From positions 45,446,019 through 45,510,018 of the forward strand of contig CM049306.1 of the NCBI GenBank assembly GCA_026874595.1: a DNA stretch of 64,000 nucleotides, in the 5' to 3' direction. The number at the start of each line of letters is the position of its first letter. Position 1 is the stretch's first letter. Origin of the DNA: Sipunculus nudus. Lineage: Eukaryota > Annelida > Sipuncula > Golfingiida > Sipunculidae. Below are positions 14,031 through 26,342 of this stretch, one piece after another. Under the pieces are notes generated by a model that saw nothing but the letters and a program-made list of their open reading frames with translations, searched no databases and was not told where the DNA came from. The translations under genes were made by a program, and so were the position numbers.

Positions 14031-17000
14031 TTTTTTTTTAGGAAACTGGTTAAAGTAAATGAAAAGTCATTGTGATCAGTGGAGATTACTTGAGTTCCTC
14101 ATTTACTTCAGTTTTCAATACAGCTTACCACTCCATTTGTCCTATCGTTTATTTGAGTTGAAGTGATAAAATGCCTGCCATGTAATCAACACATGGCAGC
14201 AGTTTAAGAGGATCACAATGTATTGATTTTGAAAATCTGCATCAGCTTAATTAGAATTGTGAACTCTGAAGTGGAAATCATCAATTCCCCGTTAGTGGTT
14301 TATACCCCTTTTGTCTCAGCCTAGTTGAGATCCTTTTGAAAGATAAACCCTACGTATGTGTTAATCAGTAAACAAATTTTTATCTTCAGAAAACATTCTG
14401 TTTCATCTATGTAGCCTTCAGAATCTTAAATATTTAAAAAAAAAAATACCATATATCCATTCTTTTTCATCCTGCTTCAAGTTAAATTTGGTAAAAAATT
14501 GTTAAATTAAATCAATATGTGATTTGTCAGTTTTGAAATGAAATGTGTTTTATATATGCAAAGCCTGATCTCATGTATGAAAGGTGTATCACTAAAAATC
14601 AATGACCATCTGAAGACCCTAATGAAATTCCTCAAAATTCCATTTGAATATATTTGATCAGTTGAACTTGAATTTATTGTTGTCATGTAGGAAATTACAC
14701 AGAATGAAACTATATGAATGAAAATATATTTCAGTCTAATTTTTGGAGAAAAAGTCTTGATGGAGATTTTTATTTTAATTTAAATTCTGTAGCTTTCATG
14801 AACAAGAAGTCAAAAATGGATAATTTGACTCAATTTCAAAGTTAAATTTGGATTCTTCAGTGAAGATTTAGATTTTTTAAATCCCCATTGTCTGGCATGC
14901 AATATGGCTGGTGGTCACAAAAGGAGGTCATACATTATTACCGCCCATGATTAGTTAACTGCAAGCATGTAACCGTTCTTTAAAAGACAATGGAAGCTTT
15001 TGTTTTGGGGGACTGCAGTTTCCTGTTAACAGACTAGCCAGACAGCACTGGAGTTATAACTTGGAAAAGGCAGGCCCATGGCAGACTGGTAATGCTCCTA
15101 AAATAGAGGACATTTCCTCCTCAATACCCCACTGTTTGTTGGAGCTATTGCCAGAAGTTGCTGCAAATGGTTAAAGAATATCAGCTGGTTCTAGCTGCAC
15201 GTCTCAGAATCAATATTGATGGAGAGACTGGGGTCCAACAGTTGGATTTAACTCCGGTTCCCTTCAACTTGCTGTGTGCCCTAGCCTTTGTGGGCAAGAA
15301 AATGCCTCCTTCTTTATGACCCAGCAATGCCTTGTAACACCAGTCTGAACAGTCAAAAGCTCTATTTTTATATCATTATTTCTCAATTGAGTGTCAGCTA
15401 GAATAACAAACTGTATCCTAAAAAGGTAATTTGGTCCACTATCGGCTATGACACAGGTTGGAGTTAGACCTGTCGTGCACAAACAGCTGTTATTGGCAGA
15501 GTTGTTTAAGTGACCCAAACACCAAACCATCGCCCTTCAGATTAACAGTTATTACAAAGCAGGATGATTATAACACGTACAGAATCATTCAGTGATTATT
15601 TCAGCATTGTTGTCTGTTAACACCATACCAGTAGAATTTGCTCTGTATGCACTTCCTTTGCACTGCCACAGACAATCAACTCCTACACGTCCTCAACACA
15701 CATTATCAGATTGTAGACTTAGACTTGTAGAGCTTCCGCCATAAGACTAGAAATCCCAGGGCTTTACTCCGTTGAAAATGAAGGGAAGCATTAATAGTCT
15801 TACAGCGAGGAATTTCTGAAAAGAAGGACCAAGATTGTTCAACCAGACTAAAGGTAGCTGAAGAAAAGAGTTTGGTAAAGGCTTTTAAATGAGATTGGAA
15901 TAGACTGAAGATGAATATAGATTGAAACGACTAAAATAACAATCTAGAAAAGGCCATATGTAAAAAGAATAGAATCAAAGAATCAATAGATGGATGAAAC
16001 ATGCAGTTTTGAAAATGCTACAGATTGTTGTTAAAATTTATAAATGTGTGATATTTAGAGTTTGGCAAGGCCCAGGATGAAAATTTGAAAATTAAAAAAA
16101 ATATAAATTAAATTTAGAAATTTGAAAAGTGTTAGATGAAAATCAAAATTTTGGATAGACTAGAGACAGATGCATGTAAGCTTAGGGTTTATGCCATAGA
16201 TGAAAGTCAGTTTGGAAAGACTGAACAGAAAATGAGTTTGAAACAATCTGTAAATATCCACTTAGTGGTTGGCCTTTGTTTGATACAGTTTAGAATTCAC
16301 AATATTCACAAAAGGGATATTATCGCTAATTGGAATTCTTCATGAAGAAGACGTTCATCTACACATGTGAAATGTTGTTTATGCTATAGCCTCATTTGTA
16401 ACTCCTGTATGATATCAATTTCCACACGGTAGATGCTCTTCTTCAAATTATCATTTTTGCAAATATTAAATTACAGTTGTAATAATGGATTTATCGTGTT
16501 ACTCCATGCTGAAATTGAGAAAGTGGAACCCTCATAAAAACATTGAAATAATGGAAATCCCCAAAATAATCAATCTTGCCAAAATAAAGCCAACCATACT
16601 ATTAAAACGTTAAGAAGGGGGTGTATATAGTCAGACATCACCGGCGATGTCAGTCTCATCAGATGTTACACTTTACCTCCCTGTTCTTTCGGGCTTGTTC
16701 TTTCTTGTAGCTTTTCTCGGCTCTCTGGGGAACATACAACCCAAGCAGCCATATCAGGCTCTTGAGGGTTACTGGTTCTACATTTGCCTGCTGCCCACGA
16801 CCAGTACCCATTTACTCCCAGGTCGAGAGAGCGTACCCTTGTGGTAAAACTTTTGCTGAGAGCCTTGGTACAGACCGCTGTCAGAACCGGACGCGAACCA
16901 CACGCCCTGTCCATTATGCCACCATGCTCCACTATTAGCTCATAATCCTTTTTTGACAGCTTAGTGTTTTTAATAAAACTTGCAAAAAAGAATCATGTTT

Positions 17001-19300
17001 GGTTTAGGTAAGGCAAGAAATTTATATTCCATCATTTAAACACCTTTTGGCCATATGTAAAACTATATAGCAACATTTGTGAATGCTTCAGACTGAAAAG
17101 TGGATTATCCAACAACTCATTAAAGTAGATAGATTTAATGTAATATAGGAAATATCACCTTGAATCGGCCACTTACAACCCTGAAAGAATATTTTAACTC
17201 CATAGTACACTATCTGGTCATTTTTGCAGTTCAGTTCCCTCAATAACAAGTAAATAGATGATGATTTACAAGCTGAATTCTTTGGTTTCTAGATTTCACA
17301 ACTGAAAATGAGGCTTATCACTGAAGGTTTTGTTAATCTTGTAAAGGCCATGGTACTCAGAATAAAGCTAGGTTTATTTTTAAGATCTGCTCATCATGAA
17401 TCAAATTTGATTTTCTTTTTCATCCGGATTAACAGACTTTGTGGAGATTTAAAGAAATTACACTGTCAAGACTCTTGATTGGTAGACAGCATAAAAATCA
17501 TGACTCGCAGCAGAAAAATGCAACAGGCAAAAGTGTTGGTCCCATCACTTACAGTCTGTAATTATCATCAGTTGATTTATTCCCATCAAGTGTCATTACA
17601 TAATATCTTGGGATATCTGATTTCTGGCCTCCTATGATCTGGGCTCTCCTGATAGTAATGAGCTCCCCTGAACCATGAGGAACGGCTCACTGCTGATTAC
17701 ATCAATATAATATTTGATGGCTCTTGCTGCATAAGAAAGAAGGCAAGATGAGCGTAAGACAGTCGTCCATAATAGGTACAGTATTGTAACGAAGCAAGTG
17801 AAAACTTGTGTGAATTTTTTATGTGGCAAGGGTTTTTGTTAATTTCTTTTTTATTTCATTTAGAACTTAGGTTTTTTCAAAATTAAACCTTAATTAACAG
17901 TGAAAGTCCATAAAACTAGTCTTGAATATCCCATATGTTTAGTTATTTTTCTTAGCAGCATCACAGCTTAACAATGATTTAATAAGCAAAGTGTAAAGAA
18001 ATCCCCATTATGTTCATTTTCTGTTAAATGATTGCAAGATATTTCTGTTGGCATACACTGAAAATAATGCCTTAAAAAGAAATAACATTAGTGATTGGAC
18101 ATAAAGAGTGATAAATCAGTTACATAAGAATTAAAGATTTATCAGTAAAAACCATGTCTGCACTCAACACTTCTACCAAAGGTTTTGTCAAGTTAAAATT
18201 AATAAAGTTTTAGTCTGTGCTTTTTTCAAGAGGAATTTTCATACATTTTACTTTTTGAATAAAAAAATCTTTAGAATTGTTTAATTGATCATTTAGATTT
18301 TGCAGCACTTTGACCAAATTGCTCTGACAGGCAAATCAGAACTCTAAACAGATCGATTCATTCCAACGTTCTTCCTCAGGTCCATCCTATACTGTTTTCA
18401 CCATCAGCACAAACTGTAACACTGACTAAATGTTGGACACTTTGGAACAAATTTAAATTTTTACTTTATATATTTTAATTTTTTTAAGTTTAATCTTTTG
18501 CATACAGTACTCCTTATAAAATACAACTTTTCTCAAAAGTATTTAACATTTTTGTGACTATAATTGAAGTGGCAATATTAAGCAGGGTTTAGTGAATCTG
18601 GAACTTCTACTTTGGGGCTACAGTGCGTTAAACACCAGCCAGGTCTGGTAGGTCTGGCCATGCAGTAATGGGGAAGCCATCATTTACAATTAGTGCAGAC
18701 AGCAGGCCAGAATGTTTTCTTGTTCTGTCATTCCATGGACATGCTGAAGTCATTGTCTGCTGTTCTCCATCCCCTGACTTAATCATGTATGTAGCTGTAG
18801 GTTTAATATCAGCTGTTTGACCAGGGAATGTACACAATCCAGGAAGGGAGTAGGCCATGTTTAACACACTCAGCTTCATGGAGGGAGATTGAGCTATGAA
18901 TTAGGTGTATTTAATTAGTGCAGGCCTGGCCACACAAGAACCTAGCTCTCTGATCAATACTGGCAGATTGTCCAGTCAATGTGAATAAACAGCTTGCATA
19001 TTTTATTGGGTTTAACAACATGACACATCTCCCCTACCCCCAGAGACACGGGGTCCAAACACTGTCCACCAAACACTGTCCAGGGGTCCAAATGTGGGTC
19101 ATTCACTGGTCTCAGGACAGGCCATACATTGCAATATACAGCTGCAGAAACTGTTTTATTACTGCAGCTGCTGTGTAACCATGTCTGACCACCAGGCATT
19201 TAACTGATTAAAAGCTAAATAAAATGCCAGGTATAGATGACTTAATACCACCAAATGCTCCACTCAGCTTTTAAAAGTCTAGAGATCAGACACTTGGATG

Positions 19301-19464
19301 ATCATGTTTATTTAAGGTTTCATTATAATTATGTTCATTTTAGATTTCATCATGATTATGTTTATCTTAGATTTCATTATAATCTTGTTTATTTTAGATT
19401 TCATTATAATTTTGTATATTATAGATTTCATCATAATTATGTTTACCTTAGTTTTCATTATACT
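19301..19464. repeat. 27-bp tandem repeat, about six copies
   Basis: The unit is built around TTTAGATTTCATTATAATTA with minor changes and repeats about six times. Because 27 is a multiple of three, one + frame stays open and reads as a nine-residue repeat (YVYLRFHYN-like). It is AT-rich, lacks other coding signs and is probably a minisatellite. Confidence 0.85.
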
Positions 19465-20716
19465 ACCATTGCTTCACATGGCAAGTGATAGATGAAACAC
19501 AAGATTATAATTATGTTTAGTACTATAGGTTTCCTACAGCCAAAAAATTCTTAGTACAGCCATTAAAAGGTTTGACTATTATTGTCAGTATAGTTTTCTT
19601 TATACCCTAAAATGCTCTAGGCGCCATTTAAAAAATTCTGGGATGGTTATGTTCAGTTTACACTTCACTGTTCATTTGAATTATCTCCAGAACAATGTAG
19701 GTATCCCAGTTTTATGACCAAAAAAGTATAACAAAAACCACAAACATCACAGCTGCTGAATTAAACTTTGCTTAAACAGCTGAACTTTTACAATCTTGGG
19801 TTCAAACCAGTGACTTTTTTTGGTTAAAATTTGTTCTAGATAACTAATTGTAACTAATTTGAATTTTGCAAAAACCAATCCCATTCATGCAAGGGACTGC
19901 TGTATATACGGTAGTTAAAACCTGTGACTATTATTTGTGATAAGTCCATTTTGATGTACCATTGTTCAGTTAGTATACCACCAACTTTCTAAAACTTACT
20001 TTATAAATTTTTCTTAGAGATAATTTTATTCCTTGATTATGGACAGACTGTTATTGTTAATACCTCACTCCAGAACAGGAGATTATGGGTTGTTTATAAC
20101 AGATTTCATTAATCAGGCCATCCTCAATAAGTGCAGAGGCTTGGCCATTATAAGAGTAATTGGTAAATGTGTATACATGCACATGCAACCACATTGAAGG
20201 TTATCTTTAGTAAAGAGGTGTCTCCCATGCATTATGGGAGTAAACCAGCGGGAATAGCCATCCGTAGAAGTGCCATGTTTCTCCTTGAGGTGGCTTTTGG
20301 TTTGCTGGAGAGCTGTGGACAGTAACGATGCTAGTCAGAGGCAGGTGCCTGGCTTATGGGTCCCATAAGGACCCGCCAGGCCGGCCCAAGTAATACATTG
20401 TGATATAAATCTGTCGCAATGCCAAGCAAAAGATGTAAAAAGTCTCCAGCACCTACATGCTGCCATGTTTCATGCAGACAGATATACAGCATGTCCGGCT
20501 AACTATGGCTGGTCTGTCGGAAGTTGTCAGACTGCACAGCAGGTGCAAACAGGCTATTCACTTGAATGTATCGGATGTATACTGACCACCCATGTATACA
20601 TTACCATAGTTCCAGTATGAACCATATAGTATGAACATACAATTCTGTAATCAGTAGTGCAATTTGATGTATTATTATATCCACATGGAAAACATAAGCA
20701 TGTTAATCTGAGCTCC

Positions 20717-20947
20717 CAACATGTTGATGTCAATGTGTTGACGTCTACATTCATGTGCGTCAGTTGGTTGGCGTAAACATTCATGCGTCAACAGGTTGAT
20801 GTTTACATTCATGCCTCAACAGGTTGAGTTTTCATTCATGTGTCAACAGGTTAATGTCTACATTCATGCGTCAGCTGGTTGCCATCTACTGTACATTCAG
20901 TGATTCATGAGTCGACAGGTTGATGTCTACTTTCATGCGTCAACAGA
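20717..20947. repeat. Degenerate 28-30-bp minisatellite
   Basis: The unit contains GTTGATGTCTACATTCATGC followed by GTCAACAG, about eight diverged copies. Unit junctions read TCAACAGGTTGA, an inverted repeat with a two-base centre, so single strands could fold at each junction. Confidence 0.85.
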
Positions 20948-21039
20948 TGAACATGTATAGTTGTGAAGTCTGTAGGTTGAAATTTCGAGTAAAATATCAA
21001 CAATTCCATAAACTTAGTTAATATATCAGCAGTGTAACA

Positions 21040-21484
21040 TACATGACCACTAGACATGTTATCAGCATGTTGACATACACAGTCATATTGTCAACAGGTA
21101 GCAGTGTAATCTCATGGTGACAGCAAGTTGACATACTCAGTAAACCTGTTGTCAACAGGTGACACAAACAGTGAAATACACAGTCATTCTGTCAGCAGGG
21201 CCCAGATACACAATCATTTTGGCAGTTGGTTGACAATATAGTCATATGGCCAGTAAGTTAGCAAACACTGTCATAGTGTCAGTGAATTATACAGGATGAT
21301 AATAACAATAGATCATGCACTAGTGGCACTAGGTTGACATACAGTTATAGTATTAGTAGGTTGGCATACACTGGAAGTAAGTTGAAATGCAAAATCATAA
21401 TGGTAGTAGATTTTAAAACACAACCATAGTGGCAAAATCAAAGTGCCAAGTGGTTGAAATATCATATCATAGATTGGCATGTAC
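21040..21484. repeat. Highly degenerate part of the same minisatellite complex
   Basis: Units such as TTGACATACACAGTCAT followed by TGTCAACAGG link the 20.7-kb array to the 21.5-kb array. They keep the order GTTG(A/G)CA…CAGTCAT…GTCA but vary in length. Confidence 0.7.
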
Positions 21485-22090
21485 ACAGGCCTAATTTCAG
21501 TAGGTTGGCACACTCTGTCATGGTGTCAGGAGGTTTGCACACACTGTCATGGTGTCAGTAGGTTGGCACACACTGTCATGGTGTTAGTAGGTTGGCACAC
21601 ACTGTCATACTGTCAGTAGGTTGGCACACATTGTCATGGTGTTAGTAGGTTGGCACACAGTCATGGTGTTAGTAGGTTGGCACACACTGTCATACTGTCA
21701 GTAGGTTGGCACACATTGTCATGATGTTAGTAGGTTGGCACAAACTGTCATACTGTCAGGAGGTTGGCACACTTTGTCATGATGTCAGTAGGTTGGCACA
21801 CACTGTCATACTGTCAGTAGGTTGGCACACACTGTCATGGTGTTAGTAGGTTGGCACAAACTGTCATACTGTCAGGAGGTTGGCACACTTTGTCATGGTG
21901 TCAGTAGGTTGGCACACACTGTCATACTGTCAGTAGGTTGGCACACACTGTCATGGTGTTAGTAGGTTGGCACACACTGTCATACTGTCAGGAGGTTGGC
22001 ACACACTGTCATGGTGTTAGTAGGTTGGCACACACTGTCATGGTGTCAGTAGATTGGCACACTCTGTCATAGTGTCAGTAAGTTGACATT
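21485..22090. repeat. 29-bp minisatellite with higher-order structure, about 20 copies
   Basis: The unit is AGTAGGTTGGCACACACTGT followed by CATGGTGTC or CATACTGTC. Copies are very similar to each other, unlike the flanking degenerate units, so the array is recently homogenised. A four-unit, 116-bp higher-order repeat starts at 21681 and recurs at 21797 and 21913. Confidence 0.95.
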
Positions 22091-22190
22091 CAACATCATA
22101 GTGTTAGTATTTGTCAAGAGGTTGGCATTTACCATCATAGTCAATAGATTGACTTATACACACCCTCAGGTTTCACATTCAGTCACCACT
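22091..22190. repeat. Degenerate right edge of the minisatellite complex
   Basis: Units still show (A/G)GTTG(A/G)CAT and CATCATAGT but decay within about 100 bp. Confidence 0.6.
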
Positions 22191-25100
22191 GACATCAGCA
22201 TTGACAATCATATTATAAGCTGGTCCACATACACAATGATATAAGAATGTAAAATTGAAGCCAGCTGTCTAAGTTTAATGTTAAAATTACATTTGTAATT
22301 TTAAAGTGAAGGAAGCAAAGAAAAAATTGTATCAGATTGGGGGTACATACGTGATATTCATTAAACCTGAAACATCTGATCACGTAATACCTATCTATAC
22401 TTTTGAAGTGCCCTGGGGATGTTAAGAGTACAAGGACAAGTGGAGACCTGGGTGGCATTGAAAATCAAGTAGTCATTGTCACACAATACACGTGAAAGAG
22501 GATTACTGATCAATCAAGGTTTCGGAAAAATGCTATTTCCTAGCAACAAACCACCTGGCCTGGGTGGGCATAGAATTTCCAGGTTTGGGCTCCACAAGGT
22601 TATTTACTTGCATCATTGTCGTAGGTACTTAATATAGCGGGTATTGAACCAGATTTAGAATTTATTGCCAACACAGAATGGCGCGTATTGGCGAGTTTGC
22701 CGGGGGCTGCCTACTGAGCATGTTTATGGATGAATGATTTTCATTAATACACAGGTCTGACTACAATTACATCTCACAGATTGGGCTTGCAATACAGATA
22801 ATCGTCTTTTTTTCTTTGAATTTTTTTCGTGGAGCTGTGGTTTGGGGTTACCCACCTGTGACAGTGCACACATGTAGGACCGATTGGAAACTGACAATAG
22901 AACTTATCATGTATAGATCACCTGTCTGTCATATCATATCTATTTCAAACACCTGTTACATTTAGATCATATGTTCTGTGGTCACCTTATAACATTTAAA
23001 GCACCTGTGGAATTTAGAGCCAGACTTGTATGATCTGTCATGTTATATCATATTTGCGGAGAAAAAACTACACCACATCCTGTAGTCTGTACAACATGGG
23101 CATTCATTCAGATTCCAGTAGGTTATTGAGACAATTAAACCTACAGGAACAGGAAGACACAGTAGGCCAGACTACCTGTTAGCTGATAGCTTAAAACCCT
23201 GCAAGTAAAAAAAAGTCATTATACGATGACACTGTAAGTTCTTGTCTCATACACAGTGCTTGTATTTCTTTGCCTGTCCAGCTACATAATGGTACTTTAG
23301 GGTGACGGGAGTTTTTTGTGTGCACTTTTACCCATTTTGACGGACGCCACAGGTGTTGATTGTTGCAAAGCTATGAGATCTAAGTGAGGACGCCGGTACT
23401 GTAGACACGAGGTAAGTATCTTTTTTGGTAAGTAGCAGTGCATGATGGGAAGGTGTATGTCAATAGGCCGTCAGAGGAACCTGGTGAAGGAACAACAGGT
23501 AATTGTATGGTCTTCAATCATTTTACTAGGTTTCATCTGAATCCCGAGGTATCCCGGAGGGCGTGGTTGGTAATTTATCATCCATCTATCATTACGACTC
23601 ACCGGAAGTGTTATCACTGATAGATTATTGAAGTATTAATGTACCCTCTTTGACATGAAGACCATCGTCACCCTGGGCAGTCTTATACTGAGGTGCGTTT
23701 CCCTCCAGAAACGGAAGTAAATTTCATTAACGGCAAGATTTATTTTTCATTTGTGAATAAGTGTGTATGACTAACGGACAAGTTGAAAGTATGATGGAGA
23801 ATGTGATTGTATCAAAAATATGCCCAGCCCAAGCAGTTAGTGAACAGAAATACTCGTATATCTGGTCTAAAGCCCCGCAACCACACAGACTGTCAGCAGA
23901 ACAAAAATAATGAAGATTCATCAATATCCATAAAATAAAAACTTGCACTCGCACCAGACATTAAATAAGAATTTTCAGAGAGCCAGTATTGATTTGGTCA
24001 CCATAAATAAGGATATTAATAAAAACATGGGTATGAGTGTTTTTGGCCGGAAATCAAGGGGAGGGAGTAGATTATCTGCAGCTAGAACAAGGCAAGCATG
24101 ATAAAGGAGGCGAAAGACACAATTTGCCACCTCTTCATTCCGACGGTGACCTCTTCCAGCCATCGGTGGGGTGTAGGTGCGGTGGGGCAGAGCCGGAGAT
24201 GTAGACTTGCGATGGACATGAACTACCTTTTGTTCACACATGAAAGATGAGAATCAACTTTGTGGCATGCCGGCGGGAAGGCTGCGGGATCAGTAATCAT
24301 GGCTGACTGGGCGGCAAATAGTGGCTAGGTGATCGTACCATTACATGGCTGGGGTGATTGTACTAAATCATGCCAGGCTCATGGTGCCATATTTTGCTCG
24401 ACTGATTTAGCAGTATTTTGGCTCACCTGTCATAACATATCATGGGCAAACTAGAGGTACTGGATCACTAGCCTGGATCATTTGTATCATGGCAACTGGA
24501 TCCCATCTGCCAGTCCAGTAGCTATTGTGCTATGATCCACCATTGCCAATTGAGCGTATGGCAATATTTCTGGACTATCTGTCCCCCAGGGTTCATTCTG
24601 ATAACTCCTACAATTCATTAGAATTACTTACAGGTCATCTACCATGGGAAAAAAATGTTTAAAAAAGTCTAGCTAAAAATATTTCACATACTAAGTTTTA
24701 CCTTGCCCTCCCACACACCCAGTCCAGATTGATATAACAAACTATGAGAATTTCTACCAGACTCCTGTTACATTTGGTTCAAATATTCAGTACAGACTTT
24801 TATTTTATTTTCCATTAATCAACACTGTTTTATAATTTAAATATAGCAGACTTAAGTTTTAATTATGTTTAAAACGATCAACACTCTGGTTTCAAGACAG
24901 GATAAAATGGTACAGAGACCAATGCAGATTCTCAATTAATTTACATTGTTTGCAGAAAGGTAAAAATGGAACATTGTTACAGTCACATATAGAAATGTAA
25001 GCAAAATATGATTCGTCTATTTTAATTAGATCACGTTGCAGGTGGTGACTTCATGTAATATGTAGCCTACACCTGCAACGGATATGAAATAGTCTCGTCA

Positions 25101-26284
25101 CATGTTACTGGCACAGAAATACTAAATATGAAACATAAGCTAAATTTATTATCTCTTTTCTTGATTGAATATATTAAATTTATGGCTGACTGGCTTGTAG
25201 GATATTGTATACCTAAATATATTAATTTTATTTATGGTAAGTGTGACAAAATTTGATTCACAATGATATATACAGAAATACAAACTTAGCAAACAGACTA
25301 ATTAATTTGTTACTAAATACAGATAATATTGGACACTGGCTGGTGGGATAATAAGACACCATGTGTTAGGTCGTAATGTCTGTAACAGGTAAATGATGGG
25401 GATGAAAGTGACATAAGAGACTGAACTGACAGCATCTTGCCGCCCAGCCTAGCCTGTCAGTCAGTCAGGCCAGTGTTGCATGTTAGCAGCCACTTGCCAC
25501 TGACCTGCCCTTAACCACCCAGACTCAGGCTACTAATAAACAAAACAAGGCTCCAATAGCCCTTATTGGTTTTAGTCACCTGAGGCACCTAGCTTACCCC
25601 CAGGGTTGGGAGGTCTGATGAGATAGGGTCGCATAGTTCAATTCAAATTTGATTAGAAGGAATTACTGATATTGTCCATACAGGTCATAGGTGAGCCGGG
25701 TGGTCTACAGGGAAAAGGTTGGCAGCCCCAAGTAAGCCCAAGTTGACTCTCATTTGTTGACAGTGTTTCCTTATGCCTGACCCTCTTAAGGTCAAGCTTA
25801 GATCCTTGACCTCTGAACTCTGGATAGAATTTGTAATAAGGACCAGTTAGCATTGGCAGGCACTTGGTAAAACCCAATAGGACAAAGATAATTTAAGGCC
25901 CAGTCAGTTCCAGTTCTACCAGTTATTGAAATATCATTAAATATTTTATAATAGTAAAAATAACATTAAAGGTCTGAGAGAGGTCCGATGATGGCTGTAT
26001 GAAAGCAGAGTGACTGTGAATTTGCTGGGACAGCCTCGGGATATGCTGTTCTTGTAATATTTTCATCCTGTTGCTGTTGTTTTTGCTGTGTGGTCTTGAT
26101 GATAATATAAGTTGATGTTTTGTGGAGCTATTAATTCTCGTTTTATGCACTGGTGTGTATGTATGACCATTGCTGTAATGTTGACTGTATGAAGCCAGCC
26201 AGCCAGCTTGAGGGCTGCGGCAGCCTGATGTGGTGTTTACCGTCCCAGCATCGCCTATCTTCTCACAGTGTCTTATTGTTTCAG

Positions 26285-26342
26285 GAGATGAAAGTCAACT
26301 GGGCGACGTCTCCGGGGAACCAGCCTAAAACCGACACAAGCA
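26285..26342 (+). CDS. TIA1: TIA1/TIAR exon: end of RRM1 and start of RRM1-RRM2 linker
   Basis: This 58-nt exon encodes EMKVNWATSPGNQPKTDTS plus the first base of the next codon. EMKVNWA is the last beta-strand of RRM1, equivalent to EVKVNWATTP in vertebrate TIA1; the SPGNQPKTD linker is the invertebrate TIAR/Rox8 form. The acceptor is a pyrimidine-rich tract ending in TTGTTTCAG. The exon starts at phase 0 with GAG, so the upstream exon should end in a Lys codon (family GKE). The donor AGCA|GTAAGT is strong. Phase 1 joins the next exon to make AAA, giving ...DTS-K-HYHIF. The exon with RNP2 and RNP1 of RRM1 was not found in the 26 kb to the left. The call is firm because the peptide and both splice borders agree. 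Confidence 0.93.

Larger units (their letters stand above)
1..26284. other. Long non-coding stretch, probably intron upstream of the first visible exon
   Basis: I searched by eye for RRM1 sequences (LYVGNL, DPYCFVEF, AAAALAAMN) in all frames of the + strand and found none. Open frames here are short and show no family signature; the longest is 148 codons on the - strand at 2239-2685. Because the first visible exon begins inside RRM1, most or all of this region should be intron of the same gene, possibly with unrecognised 5' noncoding exons. Other than the repeats listed separately (1978-2056, 6251-6302, 12785-12854, 13817-14030, 19301-19464, 20717-22190), it looks like ordinary AT-rich intronic DNA. 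Confidence 0.6.

Noticed and set aside
19790-19830. B-box-like GGGTTCAAACC with possible tRNA-like upstream sequence
   Set aside because: The A box is weak and no cloverleaf can be drawn; too degenerate to call a tRNA or SINE.
21485-22090. CRISPR-like array
   Set aside because: Units are directly tandem without unique spacers, no cas genes are present, and the host is an intron-rich animal genome.
26282-26287. Tandem acceptor CAGGAG that could drop the first Glu
   Set aside because: GAG is a very poor acceptor and Glu at this place is conserved in the family.
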